Source: Amycolatopsis regifaucium
Lineage (GTDB): Bacteria; Actinomycetota; Actinomycetes; Mycobacteriales; Pseudonocardiaceae
Direction of reading: 5' to 3'
Length of the DNA stretch: 64,000 nt
Assembly: GCF_001613935.1 (NCBI RefSeq)
Contig: NZ_LQCI01000034.1
Span: forward strand, 1,337,298 to 1,401,297
A program made the position numbers and the translations under genes. The notes beneath the pieces were generated by a model. It saw only the letters and a program-made list of their open reading frames with translations. It did no database searches and was not told the origin of the DNA. How positions within the stretch are numbered: position 1 is the first letter of the stretch; every line of letters begins with the position of its first letter. Positions 7,521 to 15,833 of the stretch are shown here, in pieces.

Positions 7521-8342
7521 GTGCCCGCGCTAGCCGAAGTCATCGCCGCCCTCGAGCAGGCGTACCCGCCCGAACTCGCCGAATCGTGGGACGCCGTCGG
7601 ACTCGTCTGCGGCGACCCGGCCGAGAACGTGGACAAGGTCCTGTTCTGCGTCGACCCGGTCGACGAAACCGTCGAAGAGGCGATCGACGGCGCCGCGCAG
7701 CTCATCGTCGCGCACCATCCGCTGTTGCTGCGCGGCGTCCACGGTGTCCCGGCCGACAGCACCAAGGGCCGCCTCGTGCATCGCCTGATCCGCGCCGGCG
7801 TCGCCCTCTACTGCGCGCACACCAACGCCGATTCCGCGTCGCCCGGCGTCTCCGACGCGCTCGCCGCGGCCATCGGCCTGACCGTCCTCGGCCCGCTCGA
7901 TCCGCGCGAGGACGGCGTCACCGGCATCGGCCGCATCGGCGAACTGCCCTCGCCGGAACCGCTCTCCGCTTTCGTCGAACGCGTCGCGAAAGCCTTGCCG
8001 CGTACGGAACCCGGCGTCTACGGCGCGGGCGACCCGGACCGCCTCATCCGTCGTGTCGCCGTTTCCGGCGGCTCCGGCGACAGTTATCTCAAGCGGGCCA
8101 CCGCCGCCGGGGTCGACGCGTACGTCACCGCCGATCTCCGGCACCATCCGGCGGGCGAGCACCTCGCCGACATCGCCGAAGTCCCCGCCCTGGTCGGCGT
8201 CACGCACTGGGCGAGCGAATGGCCGTGGTGCGAGCAAGCCTCGGCCGTCGTCCGCGCCGCGTTTGCGGGTAACGTCGACCTTCACGTCTCCACGAGGTGC
8301 ACCGACCCGTGGACGCTACGGGCCACCCGAACCGAGCACTAA
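7521..8342 (+). CDS. Nif3-like dinuclear metal-centre hexameric protein
   Basis: 273 residues from GTG 7521, chosen because family members begin with the PALAEVIAALEQAYPPELAE region; an upstream ATG at 7488 would overlap the chorismate mutase start. Metal ligands are visible in LIVAHHPLLLRGVHG, CAHTNADSA and, near the end, VTHWASEWP with E. The family binds two metal ions, forms hexamers, and is often annotated as GTP cyclohydrolase I type 2, which is probably wrong. The order Nif3-like, zinc-ribbon protein, RNase H-phosphatase is the same as M. tuberculosis Rv2230c-Rv2229c-Rv2228c. Confidence 0.9.
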   Translation: MPALAEVIAALEQAYPPELAESWDAVGLVCGDPAENVDKVLFCVDPVDETVEEAIDGAAQLIVAHHPLLLRGVHGVPADSTKGRLVHRLIRAGVALYCAHTNADSASPGVSDALAAAIGLTVLGPLDPREDGVTGIGRIGELPSPEPLSAFVERVAKALPRTEPGVYGAGDPDRLIRRVAVSGGSGDSYLKRATAAGVDAYVTADLRHHPAGEHLADIAEVPALVGVTHWASEWPWCEQASAVVRAAFAGNVDLHVSTRCTDPWTLRATRTEH

Positions 8343-8357
8343 GAATCAAGGAGCACC

Positions 8358-9095
8358 GTGAAGGCTGACCCCGCCATCCAGCGCCAGCTGCTCGAACTCG
8401 CGAAGGTGGACGCCGAACTTTCGCGTACCGCCCACCGCCGCCGCACCCTGCCCGAAATCGCCGAGATCGACGCGGGCGAGAAAAAGGTCCGCGAACGCCG
8501 CGACGCGCTGGTCTCGGCCCAGACCGCGGCGTCCGACCTCGACCGCGAGATCGCCCGCCAGGAAAAGGAGATCGAGTCGGTGCGCGCTCGCGGGGACCGC
8601 GACCGCAAGCTGCTCGAATCCGGTTCCGTCGCGGCGAAGCAGATGACCGACATCGAGCACGAGCTGAACAGCCTCACCCGGCGTCAGTCCGCGCTCGAAG
8701 ACGATCTGCTCGAACTGATGGAACGCCGCGAGGCCCTCGAACTCGACGCCCAGCGCACCAGCGCCGAGGTCGCGAAAGCCGAGAACGAGGTCGCCGAGGC
8801 CATCCGCCGCCGCGACGAGCAGTTCGCCGACTTCGACACCACGCAGGCGCGCCGCGACGAAGACCGCGCCAAGCTCCTGCCGCGTTTCCCGGAAGACCTC
8901 ATCAAGCTCTACGAGCGGGTCCGGGCGCACAAGGGCATCGGCGCGGCGTTGCTGCGGGCCCGCCGCTGCGGCGCCTGCCAGCTCGACATCGACCGCCGCG
9001 AGATCGCCGAGATCAAGGCCGCTCCCGAGGACAACGTCATCCAGTGCGAGAACTGCGGCGCCATTCTGGTCCGCACCCTGGAGTCCGGCCTGTGA
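8358..9095 (+). CDS. Coiled-coil protein with C-terminal C4 zinc ribbon (Rv2229c family)
   Basis: 245 residues. Residues about 10-180 are a long, strongly charged heptad coiled coil. Residues about 195-240 form a zinc ribbon with CGACQLDI and CENCGAILV as the two CxxC knuckles. The family (C4-type zinc ribbon, formerly DUF164) resembles helicobacter flagellar FlgZ/CdsZ proteins; in actinobacteria it sits in this conserved three-gene group and its role is unknown. The stop overlaps the next start (GTGA), so it is translationally coupled to the RNase H gene. Confidence 0.9.
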   Translation: MKADPAIQRQLLELAKVDAELSRTAHRRRTLPEIAEIDAGEKKVRERRDALVSAQTAASDLDREIARQEKEIESVRARGDRDRKLLESGSVAAKQMTDIEHELNSLTRRQSALEDDLLELMERREALELDAQRTSAEVAKAENEVAEAIRRRDEQFADFDTTQARRDEDRAKLLPRFPEDLIKLYERVRAHKGIGAALLRARRCGACQLDIDRREIAEIKAAPEDNVIQCENCGAILVRTLESGL

Positions 9096-10219
9096 CCGAG
9101 CACGTGCTCATCGAGGCCGACGGCGGTTCGCGGGGCAACCCCGGGCCCGCCGGGTACGGCGCGGTCGTCAAGGACGCGGCCACCGGCGCGGTACTCGCCG
9201 AGCGCAAGGCCTACGTCGGCATCGCGACCAACAACGTCGCCGAGTACTCCGGCCTAATCGCCGGGCTCGCCGCGGCCGCCGAGCTCGGAGCGTCCACTGT
9301 GGACGTCCGGATGGACTCGAAGCTCGTGGTGGAACAGATGTCCGGGCGCTGGAAGGTCAAGCACCCGTCGATGCAGCCGCTGAACGCCGAGGCCAAGGAA
9401 CTGGCGTCGCGCTTCTCGCGAGTGCGCTACGAATGGATCCCGCGCGCGGAGAACTCACACGCCGACGGGCTCGCGAACGAGGCGATGGACGCCGGGGCCG
9501 ACAGCGGCCGGGCCACGGCGCCTGCCGAAGCACCGAAGATCGTGAAACAGGACAGGAACAGCCCGGTCGGCTGGACCGGTGCCACCGGGACACCGACCAA
9601 ACTGCTCCTCGTGCGGCACGGCCAGACGGCGATGTCGGTCGAAAAGCGCTACTCCGGCCGCGGCGACGTACCGCTCACCGAGCACGGCAAGCAGCAGGCG
9701 GCCGCCGCCGCGAAACGCCTCGGCTCGATGGAGGGCCTGGTCGTCGACGGCGAAGCCGCGCCGATCATCGCCTCACCGCTGATCCGCACCCAGCAGACCG
9801 CGCAGGCGATCGCGGACGCGCTGGGCGGCCGGGTCGAAACCCATCCCGGGCTGATCGAGACCGACTTCGGCGACTGGGAAGGCCTCACCTTCAAAGAGGC
9901 CATGGACCGCGACCCGGAATTCCAGAGCGCCTGGCTTTCCGACACCTCGATCGCTGCGCCGGGCGGGGAGAGCTTCGATGGCGTCCACCGCCGGGTCCGC
10001 AAGGCCCGCGACGAGCTGATCGCGCGATACGGCGGGCGCACGCTCGTGGTGGTCAGCCATGTCACGCCGATCAAGGCGCTGCTGCGAATGGGCCTCGACG
10101 CCGGGCCGTCGCTGCTGTTCCGCCTGCACCTGGACCTGGCCTCGCTGTCGATCGTCGAGTTCTATCCGGACGGCAACGCGTCGGTCCGCCTGGTGAACGA
10201 CATCTCGCACCTGTCCTGA
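9092..10219 (+). CDS. Bifunctional RNase H / histidine phosphatase (CobC-like) fusion
   Basis: 375 residues from GTG 9092, overlapping the previous stop. An N-terminal RNase HI domain (1-135) has DGGSRGNPGPAGYGAV, an E in NVAEYSGLIAGL, D in VRMDSKLVVEQM and a late HADGLANEAMD. After a linker comes a histidine phosphatase domain (about 165-375) with LLVRHGQTAMSVEKRYSG (the RHG motif), IASPLIRTQQTA, ETDFGDWEGLTF and VVSHVTPIKALL. The same fusion in M. tuberculosis (Rv2228c) degrades RNA-DNA hybrids and has acid and alpha-ribazole phosphatase activity. All catalytic residues are present here. Confidence 0.95.
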   Translation: MTEHVLIEADGGSRGNPGPAGYGAVVKDAATGAVLAERKAYVGIATNNVAEYSGLIAGLAAAAELGASTVDVRMDSKLVVEQMSGRWKVKHPSMQPLNAEAKELASRFSRVRYEWIPRAENSHADGLANEAMDAGADSGRATAPAEAPKIVKQDRNSPVGWTGATGTPTKLLLVRHGQTAMSVEKRYSGRGDVPLTEHGKQQAAAAAKRLGSMEGLVVDGEAAPIIASPLIRTQQTAQAIADALGGRVETHPGLIETDFGDWEGLTFKEAMDRDPEFQSAWLSDTSIAAPGGESFDGVHRRVRKARDELIARYGGRTLVVVSHVTPIKALLRMGLDAGPSLLFRLHLDLASLSIVEFYPDGNASVRLVNDISHLS

Positions 10220-10333
10220 CGCGAAGAGTGTGGTGCGGATCACGGCTGGATATGACGCGTCGTCAGTCCCCGATGGGGTATTGGCTACAGTTTCCCGGCA
10301 AGGGCATGTGAACGAGAAGGCAAAGACGGGGAC

Positions 10334-12070
10334 ATGACGGCGAGCGCACTCAGCGAAGCTTCCGAAAGAGACGTGCCCGACCCGGCGGAGACGCCGGCCT
10401 CTCGCGGCGTGGCCGCCCGGATCGCGCCCTACCTGGCGATTCTCGCCGGAGTCGCGGCGGTCGCCTGGCACGCGACGCTGTACGGCCATTGGATCGTCGA
10501 CGACGCGGCCATCACCTTCTCCTACGCGCGTAGCTTCGCCGACGGCATCGGCCCGGTACTGCAACCGGGGCAGCCGTCGGTCGAGGGGTGGTCGAACTCG
10601 ACCTGGCTGGTGCTGCTGGCGGTCGGCAAGCTCGTCGGCGTCTTCGACAGCGGCATGCTGTTCGGCCTGCCCGACTACGTGTTGTTCCCGAAACTCCTCG
10701 GTCTCCTGTTCACCGCCGGGACGCTGGCGGCCTGCCACGTCGTGGCGAAGCAGGTCTTCGCGCGCTTCGCCTGGCTGGCGACGCTGGTGGTGGGGCTGAC
10801 GCTCGCCGCGATCCCGTCCTTCGTCATCTGGACCATCTCCGGACTGGAGAACTCCCTGTTCGGGATGGCGGTCGCCTGGCTCGCCGCGCTGCTGTTCGTC
10901 GCGGTGCGCAAGGACAGGGTGCTCACCGCGAAGGTCGCCATCTGGTCCGGGGTGCTGGTCGCGTTCGCCGCGCTGACCCGCCCCGAAGGCCTGATCTACG
11001 GCGGCGCGTACCCGCTCGTCGTGCTGTTCCAGCTGCGCAAGCCGCTACTGGGGCAGAGCGTCAAGTTCGTCGTGGTCTCGGTGGTCGCGTTCGCGATCCC
11101 GTTCGGCGCGTACCTCGCCTGGCGGATCGCGGAGTTCGGCAGGCTGCTGGCGAACCCGTCCATCGCGAAGGGGCAGGGCCTGCCCGGCCTTTCGGCGCTG
11201 AAGCAGCCGTTCGAACTGGTCGGCTACGCGGGTGTCGCCGGGACGATCCTGCTGGCGCTGACCATCGGCTACGCGCTGTTCCGCGCGGAATGGCGCCGCA
11301 GCCTGATCGCGTTGCTGATGCCACTGGCGCTGGGCATCATCGCCTACGGCGTGATGGTTCCGGACTGGATGGGCCAGCACCGTTTCGCCACCCCGATCTG
11401 GATTCTCGCCGTCCTCGCGGGAACGCTGTCCGCGGGCGAACTGCTGCGCCGGTCGCGTGCGGTGCTGCGGACCGTCGTGGTCCTCGTGCTGGTCGCGGCC
11501 GCGATCCCGTCCGGGATGGGCTTCGCGTCGGCGTCGGAGAAGTTCCGCGAGGTCCCGACAGTGCCCGCGTGCCTCATCGCCGACCGCTTCGGCCGTGGTT
11601 TCAACACCCTCGCCGACATTCTCGGCCTGCAGCAGGCGTCGTTGCTGCTGCCGGACCTCGGTGGCTCGTCGATGACCAGCCGCCTCCACCTGGTCGACAT
11701 GGCAGGGCTGGTCGAGGCGAACGTCGCGGACTTCGTCAAGAACGGCGATATGCCGGGGCTGAGCGACTACGTGTTCGAGCAGGTCAAGCCGACCTTCATT
11801 CACTCGTGGGGCCCGTGGGCGGCGGGGAACGGCATCACCGTCGATCCGCGCATCGACCGCGACTACGAGCCGATCTTCGTGTACCCGGGCAGCGGGCCGC
11901 GCAACGGTGACTTCGTGCGCAAGGACGCCGTTTCCAGCCCGGAGAAGCTGAAGGCCGCTCAGGACTACGCCACGAAGACCCTGCCGGACGTCGAGAAGGC
12001 GCGCTTCGGCGGACCGCTCAAGGACTGCGGGCCGACCATGCACCCCGGCGAGACGGTCTACCTCCCCTGA
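10334..12070 (+). CDS. GT-C fold membrane glycosyltransferase, AftB-like
   Basis: 578 residues with roughly ten membrane helices and a C-terminal extracytoplasmic domain of about 180 residues. The first extracytoplasmic loop has the GT-C motif IVDDAAITFSYARSFADG with D56-D57, followed by EGWSNSTWLVLLAVGK, the pattern seen in the arabinofuranosyltransferase AftB and related polyprenyl-phosphate-sugar transferases. It would transfer a sugar from a lipid-linked donor to a cell-wall glycan. It is not in a cell-wall cluster here, so the acceptor and sugar are not known. Confidence 0.75.
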   Translation: MTASALSEASERDVPDPAETPASRGVAARIAPYLAILAGVAAVAWHATLYGHWIVDDAAITFSYARSFADGIGPVLQPGQPSVEGWSNSTWLVLLAVGKLVGVFDSGMLFGLPDYVLFPKLLGLLFTAGTLAACHVVAKQVFARFAWLATLVVGLTLAAIPSFVIWTISGLENSLFGMAVAWLAALLFVAVRKDRVLTAKVAIWSGVLVAFAALTRPEGLIYGGAYPLVVLFQLRKPLLGQSVKFVVVSVVAFAIPFGAYLAWRIAEFGRLLANPSIAKGQGLPGLSALKQPFELVGYAGVAGTILLALTIGYALFRAEWRRSLIALLMPLALGIIAYGVMVPDWMGQHRFATPIWILAVLAGTLSAGELLRRSRAVLRTVVVLVLVAAAIPSGMGFASASEKFREVPTVPACLIADRFGRGFNTLADILGLQQASLLLPDLGGSSMTSRLHLVDMAGLVEANVADFVKNGDMPGLSDYVFEQVKPTFIHSWGPWAAGNGITVDPRIDRDYEPIFVYPGSGPRNGDFVRKDAVSSPEKLKAAQDYATKTLPDVEKARFGGPLKDCGPTMHPGETVYLP

Positions 12071-12077
12071 CCACCCC

Positions 12078-12143
12078 ACGCATTTAGTCCTCTGAATGCG
12101 GTAATTGCGCGTGCAAGGACCGCAACTAGAGGACTGAATGCGT
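12078..12143. repeat. Dispersed repeat B, hairpin copy 1
   Basis: The left arm ACGCATTTAGTCCTCT (12078-12093) pairs with 12128-12143 with one wobble, and a nested stem TTGC/GCAA closes the loop. It lies between convergent genes and overlaps the 3' end of sfnG, supplying its last five residues (THSVL) and the TAG stop. A second copy is at 30708-30770. Confidence 0.88.
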
Positions 12144-13253
12144 CAGGGGTTCGGGGGTGGCGGCGCCTCGGTCCAGGTCCGCCTCCTTGGCCCGGATCAC
12201 CGGCAGGACGTGCTTCCCGAAGTACTCGACGTCCTCCAAGTAGTGCAGGAAACCGAGCAGCAGCAGGTTCGCCCCGCGCTTCTTGTACTCGATGGCGCGG
12301 TCCGCGATCTGCTCCGGCGTGCCGATCAACCCGGTGCGGAAGCCGTCGTTGTACTGCACCAGATCCTTGAACTCCGAGTCGGCCCACATCCCCTTCTTGT
12401 CCGAAGTGGAGCTTCCCGCCTGCTTGACGGCGTTGCGGAAGCCCTCGACAGCCTCGGTATTCGCCTTCTCGACGATCTCGCGCAGCACAGCTTTCGCCTC
12501 ACTCTCGGTCTCCCGCGCGATCAGGAACCCGTTGAGGCCGAAGCGGACGGCGTGATCGTTCTCGGCCGCGTAGCCCTGGACCTCCTCGACCTGCTCGCTG
12601 AAGCCGTCGAAGTCCTTGCCGTTGCTGAAGTACCAGTCGGAGACCCGGCCGGCGAGCTTCCGAGCCGCGGTGGAATTGCCGCCCTGGAAGATCTCCGGAT
12701 ACGGTCGCCCGACCGGTTTGGGTTTGATGTCGAAATCGTGGATCCGGTAGAAATCACCGTTGAATTCGGCGTGGTCGTCGGTCCAGAGTTCCTTCAGTAC
12801 GCGAATGAACTCTTCCGAACGCCGGTACCGTTCGTCGTGTTCCAGCCACTGTTCACCGAGGTTCGTGAATTCGTCCTTGAACCAGCCGCTGACCACGTTG
12901 ACCGCGGCGCGCCCGCCGGAGATCACGTCCGCGCTGGCGATGAACTTCGCGAGCACGCCCGGATGCCACAGTCCGGGGTGGACCGCCGCGATCACCTTCA
13001 GCCGCTGCGTCGCCAGTAGCAGCGCGAGACTGAATCCGGTCGATTCGTGCTGGTAGGCGGCACCGTAGCTGGCCGTGTAGCGGACCTGGCTCAGCGCGTA
13101 GTCGAACCCGCTGTTCTCCGCGAGGACGGCGAGATCCCGGTTGTACTCGTATCCCCAATCGGTGCGCTGCTCGATGTCGCTGGTGACCAGTCCACCGCTC
13201 ACATTGGGGACCCAATAGGCGAATTTGAGTGGTTCGGCTTCGATTCCCGGCAT
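12126..13253 (-). CDS. sfnG: Dimethyl sulfone monooxygenase SfnG
   Basis: 375 residues, a single luciferase-like TIM-barrel domain. The N-terminal FAYWVPNVSGGLVTSDIEQR and TDWGYEYNRDLAVLAENSGF are close to the SfnG signature and differ from SsuD and other sulfonate monooxygenases. The enzyme uses FMNH2 and O2 to convert dimethyl sulfone to methanesulfinate, giving sulfur from DMSO2 under sulfate limitation. No flavin reductase gene is adjacent, so reduced flavin must come from elsewhere. The C-terminal THSVL and stop codon come from repeat B, so the final residues are probably not conserved. Confidence 0.9.
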   Translation of the reverse strand: MPGIEAEPLKFAYWVPNVSGGLVTSDIEQRTDWGYEYNRDLAVLAENSGFDYALSQVRYTASYGAAYQHESTGFSLALLLATQRLKVIAAVHPGLWHPGVLAKFIASADVISGGRAAVNVVSGWFKDEFTNLGEQWLEHDERYRRSEEFIRVLKELWTDDHAEFNGDFYRIHDFDIKPKPVGRPYPEIFQGGNSTAARKLAGRVSDWYFSNGKDFDGFSEQVEEVQGYAAENDHAVRFGLNGFLIARETESEAKAVLREIVEKANTEAVEGFRNAVKQAGSSTSDKKGMWADSEFKDLVQYNDGFRTGLIGTPEQIADRAIEYKKRGANLLLLGFLHYLEDVEYFGKHVLPVIRAKEADLDRGAATPEPLTHSVL

Positions 13254-13286
13254 GCTGCGGAGTGAACCCGCCGTCCCCGGAAACCG

Positions 13287-13941
13287 TCAATCGACGTCCA
13301 CGCGCTGGGACCGGCCGAGCGCGGAACTCAATTCGGTCCTTCCGGTGATGCCCAGTTCCCGGTATGCCCCGGACAAATGCAGTTCGACGGTGCGGCGGGT
13401 CAGGTGCAGCGCTTCGGCGATCTCGCGGTTGGTGAGACCTTGCGACGCCATGAGCGCGACGCTGCTCGTTGTCCTTCGCCGTCGTCAGGCTCGCGCGGGT
13501 GGCCCGCAGCTCCTCGGCGGCCCGCCTCGCGAGGGCCGCGCCCCGCAGTGGTCGCTCGACCGCATGGCCTGCAGCAAGGTGGCGACCGCCTTCTCGCTCC
13601 GCCCGTGCCGGGCCTGCAGGGTGCCGAGTTCGGTCAACGCCTCGGCCAGCGCCAGTTTCGCGGTCGAGCCGCCGAGGAGGTCGACGGCCTTGGTGAGCAG
13701 GTCGGGCGACACCGCCGCTCAGCTGTGTCTCCATCCTGGACGCGGCCGCGATCGCGACGGTGAATCCGGCCGCCGCCGCCAGCTCGCCCGCCGCGGTGAG
13801 CACCGACGACTTGCCCATGCCGAACTCGCCGACCAGCACCACACTGGTGGCGTGCCCGCCGACGGCGGCCCGGAGCAGCCCGGTGATCGTGCCGAGTTCC
13901 CTGTCGCGACCCAGCAGCCCGGCGGCGCTACTGGAACACAA
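13287..13941 (-). pseudogene. Remnant of a LAL/MalT-type LuxR regulator
   Basis: Three fragments in different frames, in the correct order on the minus strand, survive of a regulator normally near 900 residues. They are an ATPase start (LLGRDRELGTITGLLRAA, P-loop GEFGMGKSS) ending near 13725, a TPR-like piece (LTELGTLQARHGRSEKAVATLL) around 13570-13700, and an intact LuxR helix-turn-helix (LTNREIAEALHLTRRTVELH) ending at the stop at 13287. Most of the ATPase and TPR region is deleted and the joins are frameshifted, so no functional product is expected. Its 5' end overlaps the anti-sigma gene by about 14 bp. Confidence 0.85.
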
Positions 13942-14362
13942 GCGGTAGCGGGAGTGATCGCTGGTCGGAGTCCGCTACCGGCCCGTCGTCGAGGGGAGTC
14001 GGGGACGAGATGTCCGGATCGGAGGAGTCGCCCCGGTATCGGCCGGAAGACCGGTGTGACGACATCAAGGCCGCGACGACGCACGCGAGAAGCACCGCCA
14101 CGAGGTGGGCCGTGAGCATCGACAGCCGCCCGCAGCGCCGGACGACGATGCCGCCGGGACGGCGCGTGGCCGTGGCGCCGGGCGACAGGTAGCGCGGGGC
14201 GGCCTTCGCCAGCGCGCCTTCCACCGACGTGAACTCCGCGACCTGGCGGCCGCAGCGCTCACAGGCCTTCAAGTGTTTTTCGAAGGCGTATGCCTCGGCC
14301 TGATCGAGTACACCGAGCACATAGGCCGCGACATCGGTGTGTTTCACCTTGGGCTTCCTCAT
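13928..14362 (-). CDS. Zinc-finger anti-sigma factor
   Basis: 144 residues from ATG 14362. An N-terminal zinc-binding anti-sigma domain has FEKHLKACERCGRQVAEF, giving the H-x3-C-x2-C pattern. One membrane helix follows (LTAHLVAVLLACVVAALMS, near 87-105), then a short polar extracytoplasmic tail of about 40 residues. It overlaps the ECF sigma gene start-stop (ATGA), the standard arrangement for a membrane anti-sigma factor that holds its sigma at the inner face. The gene ends inside the decayed LuxR remnant, so the last dozen residues may not be original. Confidence 0.85.
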   Translation of the reverse strand: MRKPKVKHTDVAAYVLGVLDQAEAYAFEKHLKACERCGRQVAEFTSVEGALAKAAPRYLSPGATATRRPGGIVVRRCGRLSMLTAHLVAVLLACVVAALMSSHRSSGRYRGDSSDPDISSPTPLDDGPVADSDQRSLPLPLVFQ

Positions 14363-14925
14363 CGCGAACCCAGCTCTCCTAACGACCGTCGCAATGTCTT
14401 CATGGCCGCGTACAGCCGTGATTTGACCGTTCCCTCCGGGATTCCCAATATCACCGCCGCCTCCCGGACCGTATGTCCGGTCAGATACGTCTCGTAGATG
14501 ACCGCCTGGTATTTGTGGTCCAGATATCGTAGCGCTTCGGAAATGACGAGCGCGGACAGTGACTGATCTGTCCGGTCCGCTGTTTCGGCGTTTTCGGAAC
14601 TCTCCAGTTCGACCTCCTGTGGCCGGGCCCGCCGGTTTCGCCAGCCGTCGATCACGATCCGCCTCGCGACCGTGAGCAGCCAGCCGCGCAGCATTCCCGG
14701 CTCGCGGTTCAGGGTGCCCGAATGCTGCCAGGCGCGAATCAAAGTCTCTTGGACCACGTCCTCGGTCCACTGCTGATCGTGGCCGGTCAGGTGCAGGACC
14801 TGGTCGAACAGAGTTGGCCGAAAATCCTTGTACAGCAACGAAATCAACTCGTCGGACGGATCATCGGACCGGTCGTCCGTCTGGCGATCGCGGCCGAACC
14901 GGCATCCTCTGCCCACTGCTTCCAT
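14359..14925 (-). CDS. ECF-family RNA polymerase sigma factor
   Basis: 188 residues from ATG 14925, which has GGAGG 11 bases upstream; an alternative start at 15018 would add 31 residues without family match. Region 2 is LLYKDFRPTLFDQVLHLTG plus WTEDVVQETLIRAWQH, and region 4 is YLDHKYQAVIYETYLTGHT with the helix-turn-helix REAAVILGIPEGTVKSRLY. The partner anti-sigma gene overlaps its end. The family resembles SigL/SigK-type group sigma factors. A CRP-type dyad lies 150 bp upstream in the gap shared with the divergent DUF4142 gene. Confidence 0.9.
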   Translation of the reverse strand: MEAVGRGCRFGRDRQTDDRSDDPSDELISLLYKDFRPTLFDQVLHLTGHDQQWTEDVVQETLIRAWQHSGTLNREPGMLRGWLLTVARRIVIDGWRNRRARPQEVELESSENAETADRTDQSLSALVISEALRYLDHKYQAVIYETYLTGHTVREAAVILGIPEGTVKSRLYAAMKTLRRSLGELGSR

Positions 14926-15071
14926 AAGGTTTTCAACCTCCCCGGCGGTGGAGGATTTCACGAGTCCGTACACCGTAGCGCAGACTATCCCCGTAAGCCA
15001 TGTGCAGTAGTCCTCCATTCACAATTAGTGGCCCGGTACGTATGGCGACGATAAACGGTTCTAAAGCGATC

Positions 15072-15087
15072 TGTGATGCACATCACA
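15072..15087. promoter_or_regulatory. CRP/GlxR-type operator
   Basis: TGTGATGCACATCACA is a perfect 16-bp dyad that fits the TGTGA-N6-TCACA consensus of CRP-family regulators exactly, including actinobacterial CRP/GlxR. It lies in the gap between the divergent ECF sigma gene and the DUF4142 gene. Binding is inferred from the consensus. Confidence 0.7.
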
Positions 15088-15182
15088 CTACCTTGAGTGT
15101 GCGGAGATCGAACCGGCCGCTCCGTTTCGCCGTACTTCCAGTGAGGCACTGAACGGCAATGGGCTGTACGGGGACGGGTGAA

Positions 15183-15833
15183 ATGATCTATCGACTGCTC
15201 GGCATGGTGCTCGGTTGTCTTGCGATATGGGTCGGCTTGCCGACTCATGTCTACGCGGAAATCGACGCCCATGACCGTGAACTGCTCGTCGAGGTCCGGC
15301 AGGCGGGTCTGTGGTAAGGCCCGGCCAGTCGTCAGGCGGAACAACGCGGGAACGGGCAGCGGGTGCGCGAGGTCGGTCGCAAACTCGCGGAAGATCACGA
15401 TCGTCTCCACGCACAGGTCCGCGAACTCGCTTCGAAGGTCCGCGTCGAACTCCCCGGCGAGCCGACCGAGGAACAGCGATCGTGGGTCGACGAGATCTCC
15501 GGTGCCGTCGGCGTCGACTTCGACCGCGTCTACGTCAACCGCGCCCGCGCCGCGCACGGGGGCATCTTCGGTCTCGCCGCCCAGGTCCGGGCGGCCACCC
15601 GTGACGACGCGATGCGTTCCTTCGCCCAGACGGCCGTCGACACCGTCATCCGGCACATGACCCGGCTCGAAAGCACCGGCATCGTCGAGACGACCTCGCT
15701 GATGGTCGTCTCCACCAGTGGCAACGAACTCGACGGCGGCGACATCTTGCTCGGCGTGCTCATGGTGGGCATCGCCGGCGGCGCGACCTTCGGCCTCGTG
15801 CGGGTGCTCGGCTCGCCGGGCAGGCACCCATGA
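15183..15833 (+). pseudogene. DUF4142 secreted protein gene interrupted by an in-frame TAA
   Basis: A continuous reading frame of 217 codons from ATG 15183 to TGA 15833 is broken only by TAA at 15315-15317 (codon 45). Before it come a signal peptide (LLGMVLGCLAIWVGLPTHVYA) and AHDRELLVEVRQAGLW; after it GPASRQAEQRGNGQRVREVG continues the same DUF4142 domain and ends with a membrane-like segment, ILLGVLMVGIAGGATFGLV. Family members have a glutamate-type codon at this point, so a single G-to-T change (GAA to TAA) would explain it. Restart at a GTG after the stop is conceivable but would lack the signal peptide. Sequencing error is the other explanation. Confidence 0.75.

Noticed and set aside
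12853..13941. A 362-aa protein on the minus strand spanning sfnG and the LuxR remnant
   Set aside because: The frame joins the ATPase start of the remnant to out-of-frame sequence and then to antisense-type sequence within sfnG; it is not a real fusion.
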